Shown one piece after another: positions 32,596 through 41,637 of a stretch of DNA of 43,716 nt. Location of the stretch: NCBI GenBank assembly GCA_003141525.1, contig PLML01000055.1, positions 1 to 43,716 on the forward strand. Direction: 5' to 3'. Position numbers and translations under genes: made by a program. The DNA comes from Bacteroidales bacterium (lineage in GTDB: Bacteria > Bacteroidota > Bacteroidia > Bacteroidales > VadinHA17). Position 1 is the stretch's first letter; each line of letters opens with the position of its first letter. The notes beneath the pieces were generated by a model. It made no database searches. It was not told where the DNA came from and saw nothing but the letters and a program-made list of their open reading frames with translations.

Positions 32596-33459
32596 ATGAA
32601 AAGCATTATATATTTAATTGTTTCAATTGTTATTGCAATAACATTAACTTCTGCAGTTCAGAAAACAACGGAAAGCGCTAAAAGTATCACACTTCAGGCA
32701 ACAGGTAATAATGTCGGGTCAGAATCATTAAACCGATCGGCAGATATTATTTCGGCCAGGTTAAAACTATATGGGCTAAGCTCATTTGAAGTAAAGGTTT
32801 CAGCAGATAAGGGACAGGTTATAATTAAATTTCAGGATAATACTGACATATCTGAAATTGAAGGAATCCTGACTTCAAAAGGTGACCTGGCTTTCTACGA
32901 AACATATACCCAAGATGAAATTGCAGAGTTATTGAAACCGGATAATCAGCTTTTAAAAATCCTGAACCACGATCAGGAACTGAAACCTTCGGATCCCAGG
33001 GTCGGATGTTCCAGCGCTGAAAGCCGGAAGAAAGCAGATGAATATATCCGGTCCTCTGTCCCTGTCAGGAATTGTAAATTAGTCTGGGGACTGGAATCAG
33101 AAAAATCTGGGTATTGTTTATTCACCTTAAAAACGGATGATGCCGGAAAACCTTTATTGGTTCGATCGGATGTAGAATCTGTTAAAATTGTAACAAGTAA
33201 AGATTCACAGAATTCAAAAATTCAAATCAAATTAAAACCTTCATCAATAATTATTTTTGCAGATGCAACAAAAAAGAATCTGAACAAAGCAATTGCAATT
33301 GTCATTGATGATAAGGTATACTCCTGGCCAATAGTGAAATCCGTCATTGAAGGAGGAGAAATTGAAGTTACCGGAAGCTTCACTGAAAAAGAAGCAAATT
33401 ATTTCCCGGTTCTCTTTAATTCTGAACCACTTCCGCTTAGTTTTAAATTACTCAGGTAA
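32596..33459 (+). CDS. Free-standing SecD periplasmic (P1 head) domain homologue
   Basis: A 287-residue exported protein: signal segment MKSIIYLIVSIVIAITLTSA, then two regions of the SecD periplasmic domain. The N-terminal part (about 40-100) has RSADIISARLKLYGLSSFEV and the ferredoxin-like strand IEGILTSKGDLAFYE. The C-terminal part (about 225-285) has AIAIVIDDKVYSWPIV, GGEIEVTGSFTEKEA and LPLSFKLL, matching the P1 head. The six-helix membrane part of SecD is absent, so it cannot be a translocation motor alone. It may be a paralogue acting as a periplasmic binding or regulatory protein. A terminator follows. I know of no described role for such a stand-alone head. Confidence 0.75.
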   Translation: MKSIIYLIVSIVIAITLTSAVQKTTESAKSITLQATGNNVGSESLNRSADIISARLKLYGLSSFEVKVSADKGQVIIKFQDNTDISEIEGILTSKGDLAFYETYTQDEIAELLKPDNQLLKILNHDQELKPSDPRVGCSSAESRKKADEYIRSSVPVRNCKLVWGLESEKSGYCLFTLKTDDAGKPLLVRSDVESVKIVTSKDSQNSKIQIKLKPSSIIIFADATKKNLNKAIAIVIDDKVYSWPIVKSVIEGGEIEVTGSFTEKEANYFPVLFNSEPLPLSFKLLR

Positions 33460-33469
33460 GTAAATGCAG

Positions 33470-33499
33470 AAGAGGTTGTAGATGATACAACCTCTTTTT
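33470..33499 (+). terminator. Terminator of the SecD-like gene
   Basis: A perfect AGAGGTTGT / ACAACCTCT stem around AGATGAT with five T residues. It starts 11 nt after the stop. Confidence 0.9.
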
Positions 33500-33553
33500 G
33501 TTATTTAATACATTCCTCAGGATCCCGCCAGGCCCCTAGAGGACTTTTGAAAT

Positions 33554-34264
33554 CTAGCTCCCAAATACTTTCTTAAGCAGTTCTGATGTCCTGGCCATAG
33601 GATCTTTGCGGATTTTTAATTCTTCTTTTGCAATCATAATAAAAAGACCATCAATTGCTTTTTGAGTAACATATAAAGTAAGATCCGGATTCATTTTTTT
33701 AACCAGTGGGATCTTATTGTAGGCCGTGATCAGGTCACTCCAGTATCTTGTAGCATCAACCTCATCAAGCGAAGTTTTAATTATGGGCTGAAATTTACTG
33801 ATAAGCTCAGGTGAGGTGGTATTTTTCAGGTATAGAGTGGCTGCATTATCCGTTCCTTTCACAATATTAACAGCATCTCTGACTGTCATGCCCTTAATAG
33901 CTGCAACAAAAATAGGTTTTGCTTCAGCTGCAGCTTTTTCTGCACCTCTGTTCATCGATTTGTTAAATTCATCCACTTTTTTCCCCATTCCGATTGCTCT
34001 TAGTTTTGACTCCATCTCCTTTGCTTCGGGCGGGAAGGGAATTTTAATTTCCGGATTGCCCCAATATCCATCAATAACCGAAACCAGTTTTACACTTTGT
34101 CCTGTACCATTTACAAGCGCTTCCTTTATTCCGTCGGCAGCATCTTTTTCAGTAAGTCCTTTATTATCGGAGTTAAGCAGTTTTTTTGCATTCTTTAAGA
34201 ACTGGGCATCGATGTGTTGCATACCAATAATTGCTATGATCAGAAGGAAATATATTTTTTTCAT
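33554..34264 (-). CDS. DUF4197 family secreted protein
   Basis: A 236-residue exported protein (signal MKKIYFLLIIAIIGMQHIDA, then QF). The conserved DUF4197 features are present: LTEKDAADGIKEALVNG, IKIPFPPEA, MNRGAEKAAAEAKPIF, LYLKNTTSPEL and the C-terminal IAKEELKIRKDPMARTS. The family is widespread in Bacteroidota and Proteobacteria, and its function is not established. It is mostly helical with no enzyme motif. It is convergent with the SecD-like gene. Confidence 0.9.
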   Translation of the reverse strand: MKKIYFLLIIAIIGMQHIDAQFLKNAKKLLNSDNKGLTEKDAADGIKEALVNGTGQSVKLVSVIDGYWGNPEIKIPFPPEAKEMESKLRAIGMGKKVDEFNKSMNRGAEKAAAEAKPIFVAAIKGMTVRDAVNIVKGTDNAATLYLKNTTSPELISKFQPIIKTSLDEVDATRYWSDLITAYNKIPLVKKMNPDLTLYVTQKAIDGLFIMIAKEELKIRKDPMARTSELLKKVFGS

Positions 34265-34329
34265 ATTATAGATTATCTAGAGTTTGGAATTGGCTGTGCA
34301 AATATCCTGCCAGAAATTTGTGCATAGCT

Positions 34330-35055
34330 TCACACACTGTTCATCCTGTTGAATGCTTTTTGCAAATCTTCCGGACCGGATTTTGTCATTGATTCTGTGA
34401 ATCCGGAAGTTATCTCAATCTTGCCTTGTTTCAACTGGGCAAAAACAGACTCGATAAAATCACTTACAGGAGGTGCACTAGTATGTAATCCTTTTCCACC
34501 CAGATCAGTGTTCAATGCCGGCGGGATCACTTCAATTACCTCAATATTATTTGATTTCATTAAATGCCTCAGAGAAAGTGTGAATGAATGCAAAAATGCT
34601 TTTGAAGCACAATATACCGACATTCTGGCGATTGGTACAAAAGACAGTCCTGAGGATATATTAATAATTGTATCTAAGGATTTCAGGCTGGTGAAAAGTG
34701 ATGAAAGATGAATCGGAGCCTCAATATTAATAGCAATTTCCTCTATTGCTTTTTGAAAAAAGTCATTGTCCGAAATTGAGCTCCTTTGCTGAATGCCGGC
34801 ATTGTTTATCAGCACATTTAAGTCATTATGATTTTCTGAGATCCAATCAAAAAGTTTTTCCCTTTCGCCGGCAACTGATAAATCACATTTCCTTGTAACA
34901 ACCGAGGGAATCCTTTTTGAGACTTCCTTCAGAACAGACTCTCGTCTCCCACATATAATCACAATGTTGTTCTCTTTGACAAATCTTTCGGTCAGTCCCA
35001 GCCCAATGCCTGAACCGCCCCCTGTGATTAAAATTTTATTATTTGTAATTTTCAT
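34330..35055 (-). CDS. Short-chain dehydrogenase/reductase (DltE-like)
   Basis: A 241-residue classical SDR. It has the nucleotide-binding TGGGSGIG near residue 11, NNAG in VLINNAGIQ, the catalytic serine in NISSG, and the Tyr-Lys pair in YCASKAFL. The RR after the second strand (CGRRE) suggests NADP(H). The C-terminus, with IPPALNTDLGG, is like the DltE group often found with lipoteichoic or cell-wall genes, but the substrate here is unknown. It stands 59 bp from the glycosyltransferase gene upstream on the same strand, so a shared transcript is possible. Confidence 0.88.
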   Translation of the reverse strand: MKITNNKILITGGGSGIGLGLTERFVKENNIVIICGRRESVLKEVSKRIPSVVTRKCDLSVAGEREKLFDWISENHNDLNVLINNAGIQQRSSISDNDFFQKAIEEIAINIEAPIHLSSLFTSLKSLDTIINISSGLSFVPIARMSVYCASKAFLHSFTLSLRHLMKSNNIEVIEVIPPALNTDLGGKGLHTSAPPVSDFIESVFAQLKQGKIEITSGFTESMTKSGPEDLQKAFNRMNSV

Positions 35056-35114
35056 TTGACATTTTAGTATTATTGACTGAATTTATAAATAGTTCCGCTC
35101 TCATACTTTAAATT

Positions 35115-35891
35115 TTATAAGATAAACACAAATCTTCTTCTATTGTTTATCCCTTTCTCTATTCTCCTCCATTCTTTAAATACATTTTTTTTAAAAATCT
35201 GTTGATAAGCCAGACTGTAAACGCCCTGAAGCAGTAATACTATATATCCGAAACGGCGATATCTTCTGGGAGACTCATAAACCACCAGGTTATTAAAAAA
35301 ATGAAGTCTTCCAAATTTACGAAGTCTCCTGAAAAAATCGGAGTCTTCTCCATGAACAATATTAGCGTTATACCCGTTGACTTCCCTGAATGAATTTGCT
35401 CTTACAATCTGACACTGTCCTCCACAGATAGGACCCTTTGTTCTAAAGCTGATGCGGACAATATTGTTAAAGAGATAATGAAAGACTTTATCTTGCAGAA
35501 TAGTCTCATCAGGGAAAATCCTTAAACCCGGAGCTCCACCGATAATCTGTGTATCTTGAAATACTGAAAATATTTCGGATAGGAACATATCCGGATCTTT
35601 AATCACGGTGTCAGCGTCGCAAAAAATAAAGATCTCGCCCGTAGCAATGCCTGCACCTGTATTTCTGCCATTTGCTATAGTTTTTGGAGCATCTTTGTTA
35701 TCGCTTATTACAATTGCTCCCTTCTTCTCTGCCAAATGGGCCGTTTGATCCGTACTGTGGCCATCCGCTACAATAATTTCATAATTGTATTTTTTGTCGA
35801 GTATTTTGATATTATCGATAAGCGCCTCTATTCTTTTCTCTTCGTTTAATGCAGGAATAATAAAAGATACTTTTGTTTTCATATAGTCCAT
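35115..35891 (-). CDS. Family 2 glycosyltransferase
   Basis: A 258-residue GT2 enzyme with a GT-A fold. It opens with VSFIIPALNEEKRIEALI, has ADGHSTDQT, and the metal-binding DxD-type CDADTVI, then GGQCQIVRAN and HGEDSDFFRRL with the acidic catalytic residue. Near the C-terminus a hydrophobic amphipathic stretch may attach it to the membrane. It transfers a sugar from a nucleotide donor to an unknown envelope acceptor. Its start overlaps the end of the preceding gene by 13 bp, so translation is coupled. Confidence 0.87.
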   Translation of the reverse strand: MDYMKTKVSFIIPALNEEKRIEALIDNIKILDKKYNYEIIVADGHSTDQTAHLAEKKGAIVISDNKDAPKTIANGRNTGAGIATGEIFIFCDADTVIKDPDMFLSEIFSVFQDTQIIGGAPGLRIFPDETILQDKVFHYLFNNIVRISFRTKGPICGGQCQIVRANSFREVNGYNANIVHGEDSDFFRRLRKFGRLHFFNNLVVYESPRRYRRFGYIVLLLQGVYSLAYQQIFKKNVFKEWRRIEKGINNRRRFVFIL

Positions 35892-36637
35892 AATAATCCC
35901 AGATAGGAAGTAAACGTGTTATCTTTTGTAAATGTATGGCCAAAAGAAAAAATGAAATGAAATTTCTCAGTAGGATTAATTGAACCTCCCAGATTAAATC
36001 CGGTTTCAGAACTGGTGATTTTAGTATCAGCAGTATGATAATAAAGTTCTCCGCCCAATGTTATAACCTCTGAAAAGTCGTACTGGATCTCCCAGCCTGA
36101 AAATATCCAGTTTTTATTATTTGAGCCTGGATTAATCCAGTAACCAGCTCCTCCATAAGTAGTCAGTTTTCCCCATGTTTTTTGCAACCATACCGGAAGA
36201 TAGATCTTCATTTTCCCGTCACTGAATTCGCTGTTTTTTATTGTGGGAATTTCCAGAATAGGGAACGTACCTATCTGAGGGCAGCTTTCTGTTTCCTGAA
36301 CAAAACGGTATTTTATTCCAAATTCTGTATTCGCGTATCCGTAATCAGAACCATGGGGTCTCGCATAATTATAATTCATTGGCAATAATAAATGGACCTG
36401 AACATTTGGAATCAACCCATAATTTAATTCAATATGAGGAGCTGTTCCGGACCATACTCCTGTCTGCAGGTTATTTATTGATGAAATGTAATACTCCCAA
36501 TGTTTAAATCTGACAGTTTCAGGGTCGTCAGTATCGAAAGGTGGCCCGGCATGGATCAATTGAGTATTGAAAACGACATATATGACTGAAAAAACTATAT
36601 ATTTTTTATCAATTTTTGACATATTATGTGATTTCAA
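35879..36637 (-). CDS. Outer-membrane transporter-like beta-barrel protein
   Basis: A 252-residue protein with a signal segment ending in LIHA, then GPPFDTDDPETV, a motif of a secreted beta-barrel family annotated as transporter or phenol-degradation MetA-like. Other conserved parts are HWEYYISS, HIELNYGLIPNVQVHLLLP, GIKYRFVQE and GGAGYWINPG, and the chain ends in a hydrophobic strand (YLGLLWTI) as outer-membrane barrels do. The ligand is unknown. An alternative start is the ATG five codons on. It overlaps the following glycosyltransferase gene by 13 bp. Confidence 0.7.
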   Translation of the reverse strand: MKSHNMSKIDKKYIVFSVIYVVFNTQLIHAGPPFDTDDPETVRFKHWEYYISSINNLQTGVWSGTAPHIELNYGLIPNVQVHLLLPMNYNYARPHGSDYGYANTEFGIKYRFVQETESCPQIGTFPILEIPTIKNSEFSDGKMKIYLPVWLQKTWGKLTTYGGAGYWINPGSNNKNWIFSGWEIQYDFSEVITLGGELYYHTADTKITSSETGFNLGGSINPTEKFHFIFSFGHTFTKDNTFTSYLGLLWTI

Positions 36638-36811
36638 TACTTCAAAGATTTTAAAATCAGATTATCAACATCATGCATTGTTTTAATTATTTATAACATT
36701 AAAACATGACTTTTGTTTAAACATTACGGTCATTTATCATGAAAGAAAAGCAAGATTATACTAAAGGTATTGCGTATAAGTGACTTGATAGTAATACCGG
36801 AAATAAAATCT

Positions 36812-36819
36812 TATCTTTG
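36812..36819 (+). promoter_or_regulatory. -7 element of the cold-shock protein gene
   Basis: TATCTTTG is a perfect TAnnTTTG, 48 bp before the ATG at 36868. A TTG at 36785-36787 is 24 bp upstream, a little far for a -33 box. Confidence 0.5.
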
Positions 36820-36867
36820 AGTAAATTCGTCCGGCTGGATAATTATTAACGAAACAAATCTCAATTT

Positions 36868-37320
36868 ATGGGCAGATCTCAGGAAACATCTAACAAAAAA
36901 GAAGTAAAAAATAAAAAGGATAAGAAAAGAAAAGAAAAAGAGAAAAAGAGGCTTATCAGGAAAGAAAGTGGAAAGAGCAGCTTTAACGATATGATTGCCT
37001 ATGTTGATGAGTATGGAAAGCTTTCTTCAACACCTCCCGATCCTAACAAAAAAATTGAGATTGAAGCAGAAAATATTGAGACCGGAGTCAGGAAAAATAT
37101 TCCGGCTGAGAAAGCCAGTTATATCAGAAAAGGAGTGGTGACCTTTTTTAATGATTCAAAAGGCTTTGGATTTATCCGTGATATGGAAAATAAACAAAGT
37201 GTTTTTGTTCATGCCAACAATCTGCAGGAATCTGTCAAAGAGAATAATATTGTTACTTTTGAAATAGGAAAAGGGCCAAAAGGTTCGACAGCTTTAAATG
37301 TAAGGTTGTTAAAGGAGTAG
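36868..37320 (+). CDS. Cold-shock domain protein with long basic N-terminus
   Basis: A 150-residue RNA-binding protein. Residues 1-38 are dominated by Lys, Arg and Glu (KKEVKNKKDKKRKEKEKKR), a linker follows, and the cold-shock domain is at 87-150 with RNP1 KGFGFI (98-103) and RNP2 VFVHA (112-116). Standard cold-shock proteins are about 70 residues; this extended form recurs in Bacteroidota. It probably acts as an RNA chaperone in the cytoplasm, the tail adding nonspecific RNA affinity. It is monocistronic, with a promoter element upstream and a leader of about 45 nt. Confidence 0.9.
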   Translation: MGRSQETSNKKEVKNKKDKKRKEKEKKRLIRKESGKSSFNDMIAYVDEYGKLSSTPPDPNKKIEIEAENIETGVRKNIPAEKASYIRKGVVTFFNDSKGFGFIRDMENKQSVFVHANNLQESVKENNIVTFEIGKGPKGSTALNVRLLKE

Positions 37321-37385
37321 CAATGTTCGCGCCATTTGACTTCGTCGGGCTCGTCGCGATAAATCGCTCCCCGGTTCTTTGTTTC
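37321..37385. repeat. GC-rich possible dispersed-repeat fragment
   Basis: The 60 bp after the cold-shock gene are much richer in G and C than the surroundings and contain CGTCGGGCTCGTCGCG followed by the near-palindrome GCGATAAATCGC. No coding function is seen. The shift in base composition suggests a REP-like or inserted short repeat. Confidence 0.35.
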
Positions 37386-37447
37386 AAAGCAAATAAAAAG
37401 GTCTTATAATATAAATTTTAAGATACAACAACGCATCTAAGCAATTA

Positions 37448-37471
37448 AATAAGCTTCCCGGTGGGCTTATT
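37448..37471 (-). terminator. Weak terminator of the gene at 37496
   Basis: AATAAGC and GCTTATT form a 7-bp stem around TTCCCGGTGG. The T run on the minus strand is poor. Confidence 0.4.
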
Positions 37472-37495
37472 ATCATAATGCTATAATTGGTTTTA

Positions 37496-38272
37496 CTATA
37501 ATTTAAATCCCAACCTTACACCTAAGTTAACAAAAGGATAAAAAGATACATCATTATTAGTGGTATTTGGATAAATAGTTGTACCGGGCAGTGGATATGG
37601 GCTATAAATTTCATGGATCATGACAGACATTGTCCGACACCTGAACCCTAAACCTCCATACCAGTCTGTAATTAAACTATGATTATATGATTGTATGCCA
37701 AACATTATGCCAATTCCTAGAACATGTGAATATTTAGATTCTGTCTGATAATGTGAAAACCCACTATAGTGTATGGCAAATGTCTGATCCTTATAAAAAC
37801 AGAATTTATATGTTGACTGTGGGGCATAATAGAAAGATTTTTTATGGTTTGTTGTTTGAGGTGAATTAATTTCTCTGGAATAGATCCTGAATTCCGTCTT
37901 CAGGTTTATTCCAAAATCATTATTAAAAGGGCTTCTCCTGTATGAAAAAAGTCCCTTATCGGTTGCCATACCTTCCTCTCCATTAGAAGTAAAAGCATTT
38001 TGATTCATCCAACTATTTCTTCTCGGGAAAATGAAGCCAACCTGGAACTGCAAACTTCTCCCTGGTGTTCTATAGATCTCAAATGAAACAGGGATCTCAC
38101 TAAAAATCGGTTGAAATGGATTGATCTTTAATGTCCCGAAGGCTCTCTTTTCAGGGATTGAATCTGCATTTGAACAGCCATATAATTCATTTAATAATAT
38201 GCTGCCATTGTTGATACCGAAGCATTCTAAATAAATACAGAGAAAAGCGATAATAAAAAGCGGAGTTTTCAT
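37496..38272 (-). CDS. Probable outer-membrane protein, unknown function
   Basis: A 258-residue exported protein with signal MKTPLFIIAFLCIYLECFG. The mature chain is rich in aromatic, alternating strands (VSFEIYRTPGRSLQFQVGFIFPRR, SYNHSLITDWYGGLGFRCR) and ends FVNLGVRLGFKL, as small outer-membrane barrels do. It resembles DUF3575-type barrels in layout but I could not confirm the family. No operon partner. The composition argues for the outer membrane rather than the periplasm. Confidence 0.6.
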   Translation of the reverse strand: MKTPLFIIAFLCIYLECFGINNGSILLNELYGCSNADSIPEKRAFGTLKINPFQPIFSEIPVSFEIYRTPGRSLQFQVGFIFPRRNSWMNQNAFTSNGEEGMATDKGLFSYRRSPFNNDFGINLKTEFRIYSREINSPQTTNHKKSFYYAPQSTYKFCFYKDQTFAIHYSGFSHYQTESKYSHVLGIGIMFGIQSYNHSLITDWYGGLGFRCRTMSVMIHEIYSPYPLPGTTIYPNTTNNDVSFYPFVNLGVRLGFKL

Positions 38273-38808
38273 GATTGACAGGTAAAAAGGCTAAAATCTA
38301 AATTTACGACATTATCAAGATAAAGTCAATTTTATATTAGCGTCGTATCAAAACATTTCTGAAATTTGATATCAGCGGTATTTCCTTCTTCAACTTGACT
38401 TCAAAGCAGCACAGCAGGAATGCAGCGAGACTTTCAATCAGTAGATGCCGCTTCTTTATTCTATAAAACCCACCAAGCGAGTACCCACTATCTTGATTTA
38501 ATTAATACAATAATTTAATAGCTTCAAGACAAAGAAAGTGACATGTTTTCAGTCAGGGTTCGGGGCAAGACTCCGATAAGAGAAAGCCAATCCCGGGAAG
38601 AGATATTAACATCAGTTGTGAACATCTTTTATAGATTAAATTAAACAATTCAACCATTCCATTGTTTTTGTTACTATGATTGAACTGTTATTGAATATGA
38701 AACTGATCTATAATTTCTCTCAGGAAAGAGAAATATCAAGCTCACATGTTGCAGTTAAGGCAACAACTGACAATAGTGCCTATTACTCACTTTTTTTATG
38801 ATTTTGCT
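38273..38808. other. 536-bp intergenic stretch
   Basis: Lies between divergent genes. It holds an 8-bp stem hairpin at 38713-38734 (ATTTCTCT / AGAGAAAT), about 75 bp before the transglycosylase start, without a T run. The segment around 38560-38600 is richer in GC. No RNA gene or convincing open frame was seen. Weak TAnnTTTA-like boxes near 38300 may drive the outer-membrane protein gene. Confidence 0.5.
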
Positions 38809-39228
38809 ATGAAATGTATTTTAAAAAAGATAGTCTCGATTACCTTTTTGCTGACATTGGCATTCAGGGTATTTGCTCCAGCCAGTGAATCTGTTATTGT
38901 AGTCAAACCTTTGCCGCTGGAACCGTATAAAAGTCTTATTCACGCAATAGGTATGGTCGAAACTCAATCTGATACACTAGCTTATAATCCTCTTGAAGGG
39001 GCTGTAGGTTACTTCCAGATCCGTCCAATACGTCTTATTGATTATAATAGCAAAACAGGAAGCATGTATTCAAGGAATGACTTGTTCAATTATAAAATTT
39101 CCGAGAAGATTTTTTTATACTATGCTATGGAGATAGGTCCGTACAATTTTGAACGAATTGCCAAGACCTGGAACGGTTCAGGGAAAAGTACTATTCTCTA
39201 CTGGGAACAGGTAAAGAGGTTCCTTTAG
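38809..39228 (+). CDS. Small lysozyme-like transglycosylase-fold protein
   Basis: A protein of about 139 residues. The frame is open from an ATG at 38746, but the true start is probably 38809, where MKCILKKIVSITFLLTLAFRVFA forms a signal peptide. The mature part has LIHAIGMVETQSDTLAYNP, GAVGYFQIRPI and FERIAKTWNGSG, the pattern of small lysozyme-superfamily proteins with catalytic Glu in GMVET. It may trim peptidoglycan to allow insertion of envelope complexes. It is shorter than full SLT enzymes. Its last 38 bp overlap the convergent GT39 gene. Confidence 0.7.
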   Translation: MKCILKKIVSITFLLTLAFRVFAPASESVIVVKPLPLEPYKSLIHAIGMVETQSDTLAYNPLEGAVGYFQIRPIRLIDYNSKTGSMYSRNDLFNYKISEKIFLYYAMEIGPYNFERIAKTWNGSGKSTILYWEQVKRFL

Positions 39229-40855
39229 GCAACCTGTAATAAAACAGGAATCCGCCTTCCTGTTTTATGAACGTGCAATCGGGATGCTTATCAAGCAATA
39301 TTTTTTTTGTGGATTGGGTAACTATATAGACAGGTTTATCAATTTCCCCATTTAACAGCCATTCTTTATTACTGCTTTCTATGTTGGCTCCAGGCATTTT
39401 CCGGAAATAAAAATATGGTGCGTAACTATAATATCCGATTGTAGTAACATAAACATCCTGACCAGAAATACTTTTATAGAAGTTAATCGCCGGAGCCTGC
39501 GAATATCCTTCAATTTTAGGAACGACAGCCCTCAGGTAGAAAAAAATGCAGAAAGCGGTCGCATAGAACAGGACAATTATTCCCCTGAAGAACTGTCTCC
39601 GGTTTATCATTACCACTGCAGCATAAAGGAATAAGAGATAAATGGCACCAATCAGGAACTCATAGCCATTCCATTTTACCGGGGTGTTCAGACAGGCAAT
39701 AGCAAAATCATCTTTTATATAAGGTATTATAAGATCTTTATACCTGGCTATCAGAGGAATGCCGATAAGTATAATTGAAAATATTGTCCCGGTTACCAGG
39801 AGGAACCATGTAAGATATTTTTTGAATGTATTCCTGCCATTAACCAGTTCATATACAAAGGAAGCGGCAAAATAGGAAAGCGGAAAATATGCGAGAGATG
39901 AGTAGTGTACAATTTTTGTTTTAACAATTGAAAATAATATCATTACAACCCAGAAAAGGATAATCATCCATCTGAGAACATATTTGCCTTCATCAGCAGA
40001 AACGGGTTCTTTCCTGAAAAGAACCGGCAGTGCAAGAATTGATATCGGGAAGCATCCCAGGAAAACGATCAGGAAATGATAATAAATGGGCCCTGAATGT
40101 CCGGCACCCGGTTTAAGAAACAGGTTTGTCTGGTATTTAATAAATTCTCTGATAAACCAGAAACCATTATTGATCATTTCAGGCACAAACCATAAAGAAG
40201 TAATTATTAAACAGGATATTGAGAAGATCAGAATGTTTTTCCAGCTTGAAATTTTTTTGAATTTCATAGTTGCCCAATAGATCAGCACAGAAATAGCTGC
40301 AATGAGCAATCCGACCGGACCTTTTGTGAGCGTCGCAAGACCGATCGAAATTCCTGCAAATAAAGAATACTTTAATTCCTTGCTTTCACCTTTTTCTCTG
40401 ATGCTTCCTGCAAGAAAGATAACAGACATGAAAATGAAATAATTAAAGAATGGATCAATAATCCCTGATTTAAAATACAAGTGAGGCAAAAATGATCCGA
40501 GATAAGCAAGGGCCCATATTAAACCGAATTTTTCGTCATATAACCTTTTTCCGGTAAAATATAATGTCATAAGCGTAATGATTCCAATTACCGCATTCGG
40601 GAAACGGGCAGCAAACTCATTAATTCCAAATAACTTCATACTCAAAGCCTGCATCCAGAAGAATAGTGGTGGCTTTTCCCAGAATGGATGAAAGTCAATT
40701 TGTACCCGGCTGAAATTGCCAGTGACTATCATCTCCCTCGCGGATTCTGCAAAATTGATCTCATCCCAGTCGAAAAGATGCACAGAGCCCAGGAAAGGGA
40801 TAAAAAATAGAATTGCTGAAATACCTATTATTATCGGATAGATTTTTTTATTCAT
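39191..40855 (-). CDS. GT39-family (ArnT/PMT-like) glycosyltransferase
   Basis: A 554-residue multi-pass membrane enzyme with about 11 predicted helices. The first loop has WDEINFAESAREM, the acidic DE pair typical of GT-C fold transferases, then HPFWEKPPLFFW, and a later YFKSGIIDPFFNYF. Such enzymes move a sugar from a polyprenyl-phosphate carrier to lipid A or protein on the periplasmic face. The GT2 gene 6 bp upstream probably makes the polyprenyl-phosphate sugar donor, a common pairing. The 3' end overlaps the convergent transglycosylase gene by 38 bp. Confidence 0.88.
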   Translation of the reverse strand: MNKKIYPIIIGISAILFFIPFLGSVHLFDWDEINFAESAREMIVTGNFSRVQIDFHPFWEKPPLFFWMQALSMKLFGINEFAARFPNAVIGIITLMTLYFTGKRLYDEKFGLIWALAYLGSFLPHLYFKSGIIDPFFNYFIFMSVIFLAGSIREKGESKELKYSLFAGISIGLATLTKGPVGLLIAAISVLIYWATMKFKKISSWKNILIFSISCLIITSLWFVPEMINNGFWFIREFIKYQTNLFLKPGAGHSGPIYYHFLIVFLGCFPISILALPVLFRKEPVSADEGKYVLRWMIILFWVVMILFSIVKTKIVHYSSLAYFPLSYFAASFVYELVNGRNTFKKYLTWFLLVTGTIFSIILIGIPLIARYKDLIIPYIKDDFAIACLNTPVKWNGYEFLIGAIYLLFLYAAVVMINRRQFFRGIIVLFYATAFCIFFYLRAVVPKIEGYSQAPAINFYKSISGQDVYVTTIGYYSYAPYFYFRKMPGANIESSNKEWLLNGEIDKPVYIVTQSTKKILLDKHPDCTFIKQEGGFLFYYRLPKGTSLPVPSRE

Positions 40856-40861
40856 AACTGA

Positions 40862-41605
40862 CTAATTAACCAGAAGCCTCCATTTGTAAATGCCCGTCTT
40901 GGTTAAAAAGTAAAGGAATGATACGCCCAGTACTCCAAAACCGTATCTGATGCTTCTTCTGAGATTAATGCTGGATGCTTCTTTAAAATATTTAGTGGGG
41001 CAGGTTATCTCGGCTATCCTGAATCCATTGTAAAACAACTGCGCAATCATTTCATTATCAAAGATGAAATCATCAGAGTTTAAATCAAAATTTATTTTTT
41101 TTAATACCCCGGCAGAATATGCCCGGTAACCGGTATGATATTCAGTCAGCTTCTGGTTCAGTAAAAGATTCTGGATAAAGGTCAGGAACCTGTTTGCGAA
41201 ATATTTATATTTTGGCATTCCACCGGTGATAGCGCTTTTACCTAATATCCTCGATCCAAATACAACCGGATATAAGCCGCTTGCTATAATACTGACCATT
41301 GCCGGGATTAAAAGTGGAGTGTACTGATAATCAGGATGCAACATAATTACAATATCAGCACCTAATTCAAGAGCTTTTCCGTAACATGTTTTTTGATTAC
41401 CGCCATACCCTTTGTTTTCTTCGTGGTGAATTATATGCTTTATTCCCAGCTTTTTAGCCAGATCAAGTGTATTGTCTTTGCTGTCATCATCTACAAGGAT
41501 TACTTCGTCGACAATATCAAAAGGAATTTCCTGATAGGTCTTTTCAAGTGTCAAACCTGCATTATAGGCAGGCAGAACAACCACTATTTTTTTGTTGCTG
41601 TACAT
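40862..41605 (-). CDS. GT2 polyprenyl-phosphate glycosyltransferase (DPM1-like)
   Basis: A GT2 enzyme of about 247 residues resembling dolichyl-phosphate mannosyltransferase. It has IVVVLPAYNAGLTLEK, VDEVILVDDDSKDNT, GYGGNQKTCYGKAL and HPDYQY, with TEYHTGYRAYS further on. The frame is open 40 codons further upstream (to 41725). I place the start at 41605 because MYSNKKIVVVLPAYN is the usual family beginning and a -7 promoter box lies inside the longer version. It charges a polyprenyl phosphate with sugar for the membrane transferase encoded 6 bp downstream. The sugar is unknown. Confidence 0.87.
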   Translation of the reverse strand: MYSNKKIVVVLPAYNAGLTLEKTYQEIPFDIVDEVILVDDDSKDNTLDLAKKLGIKHIIHHEENKGYGGNQKTCYGKALELGADIVIMLHPDYQYTPLLIPAMVSIIASGLYPVVFGSRILGKSAITGGMPKYKYFANRFLTFIQNLLLNQKLTEYHTGYRAYSAGVLKKINFDLNSDDFIFDNEMIAQLFYNGFRIAEITCPTKYFKEASSINLRRSIRYGFGVLGVSFLYFLTKTGIYKWRLLVN

Positions 41606-41637
41606 TTGTTTTTTGAAACCATTAGTATCATATTGTT

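Noticed and set aside
38713-38734. Hairpin before the transglycosylase gene as a terminator or riboswitch
   Set aside because: There is no T run and no resemblance to a known riboswitch; mentioned only as part of the intergenic region.
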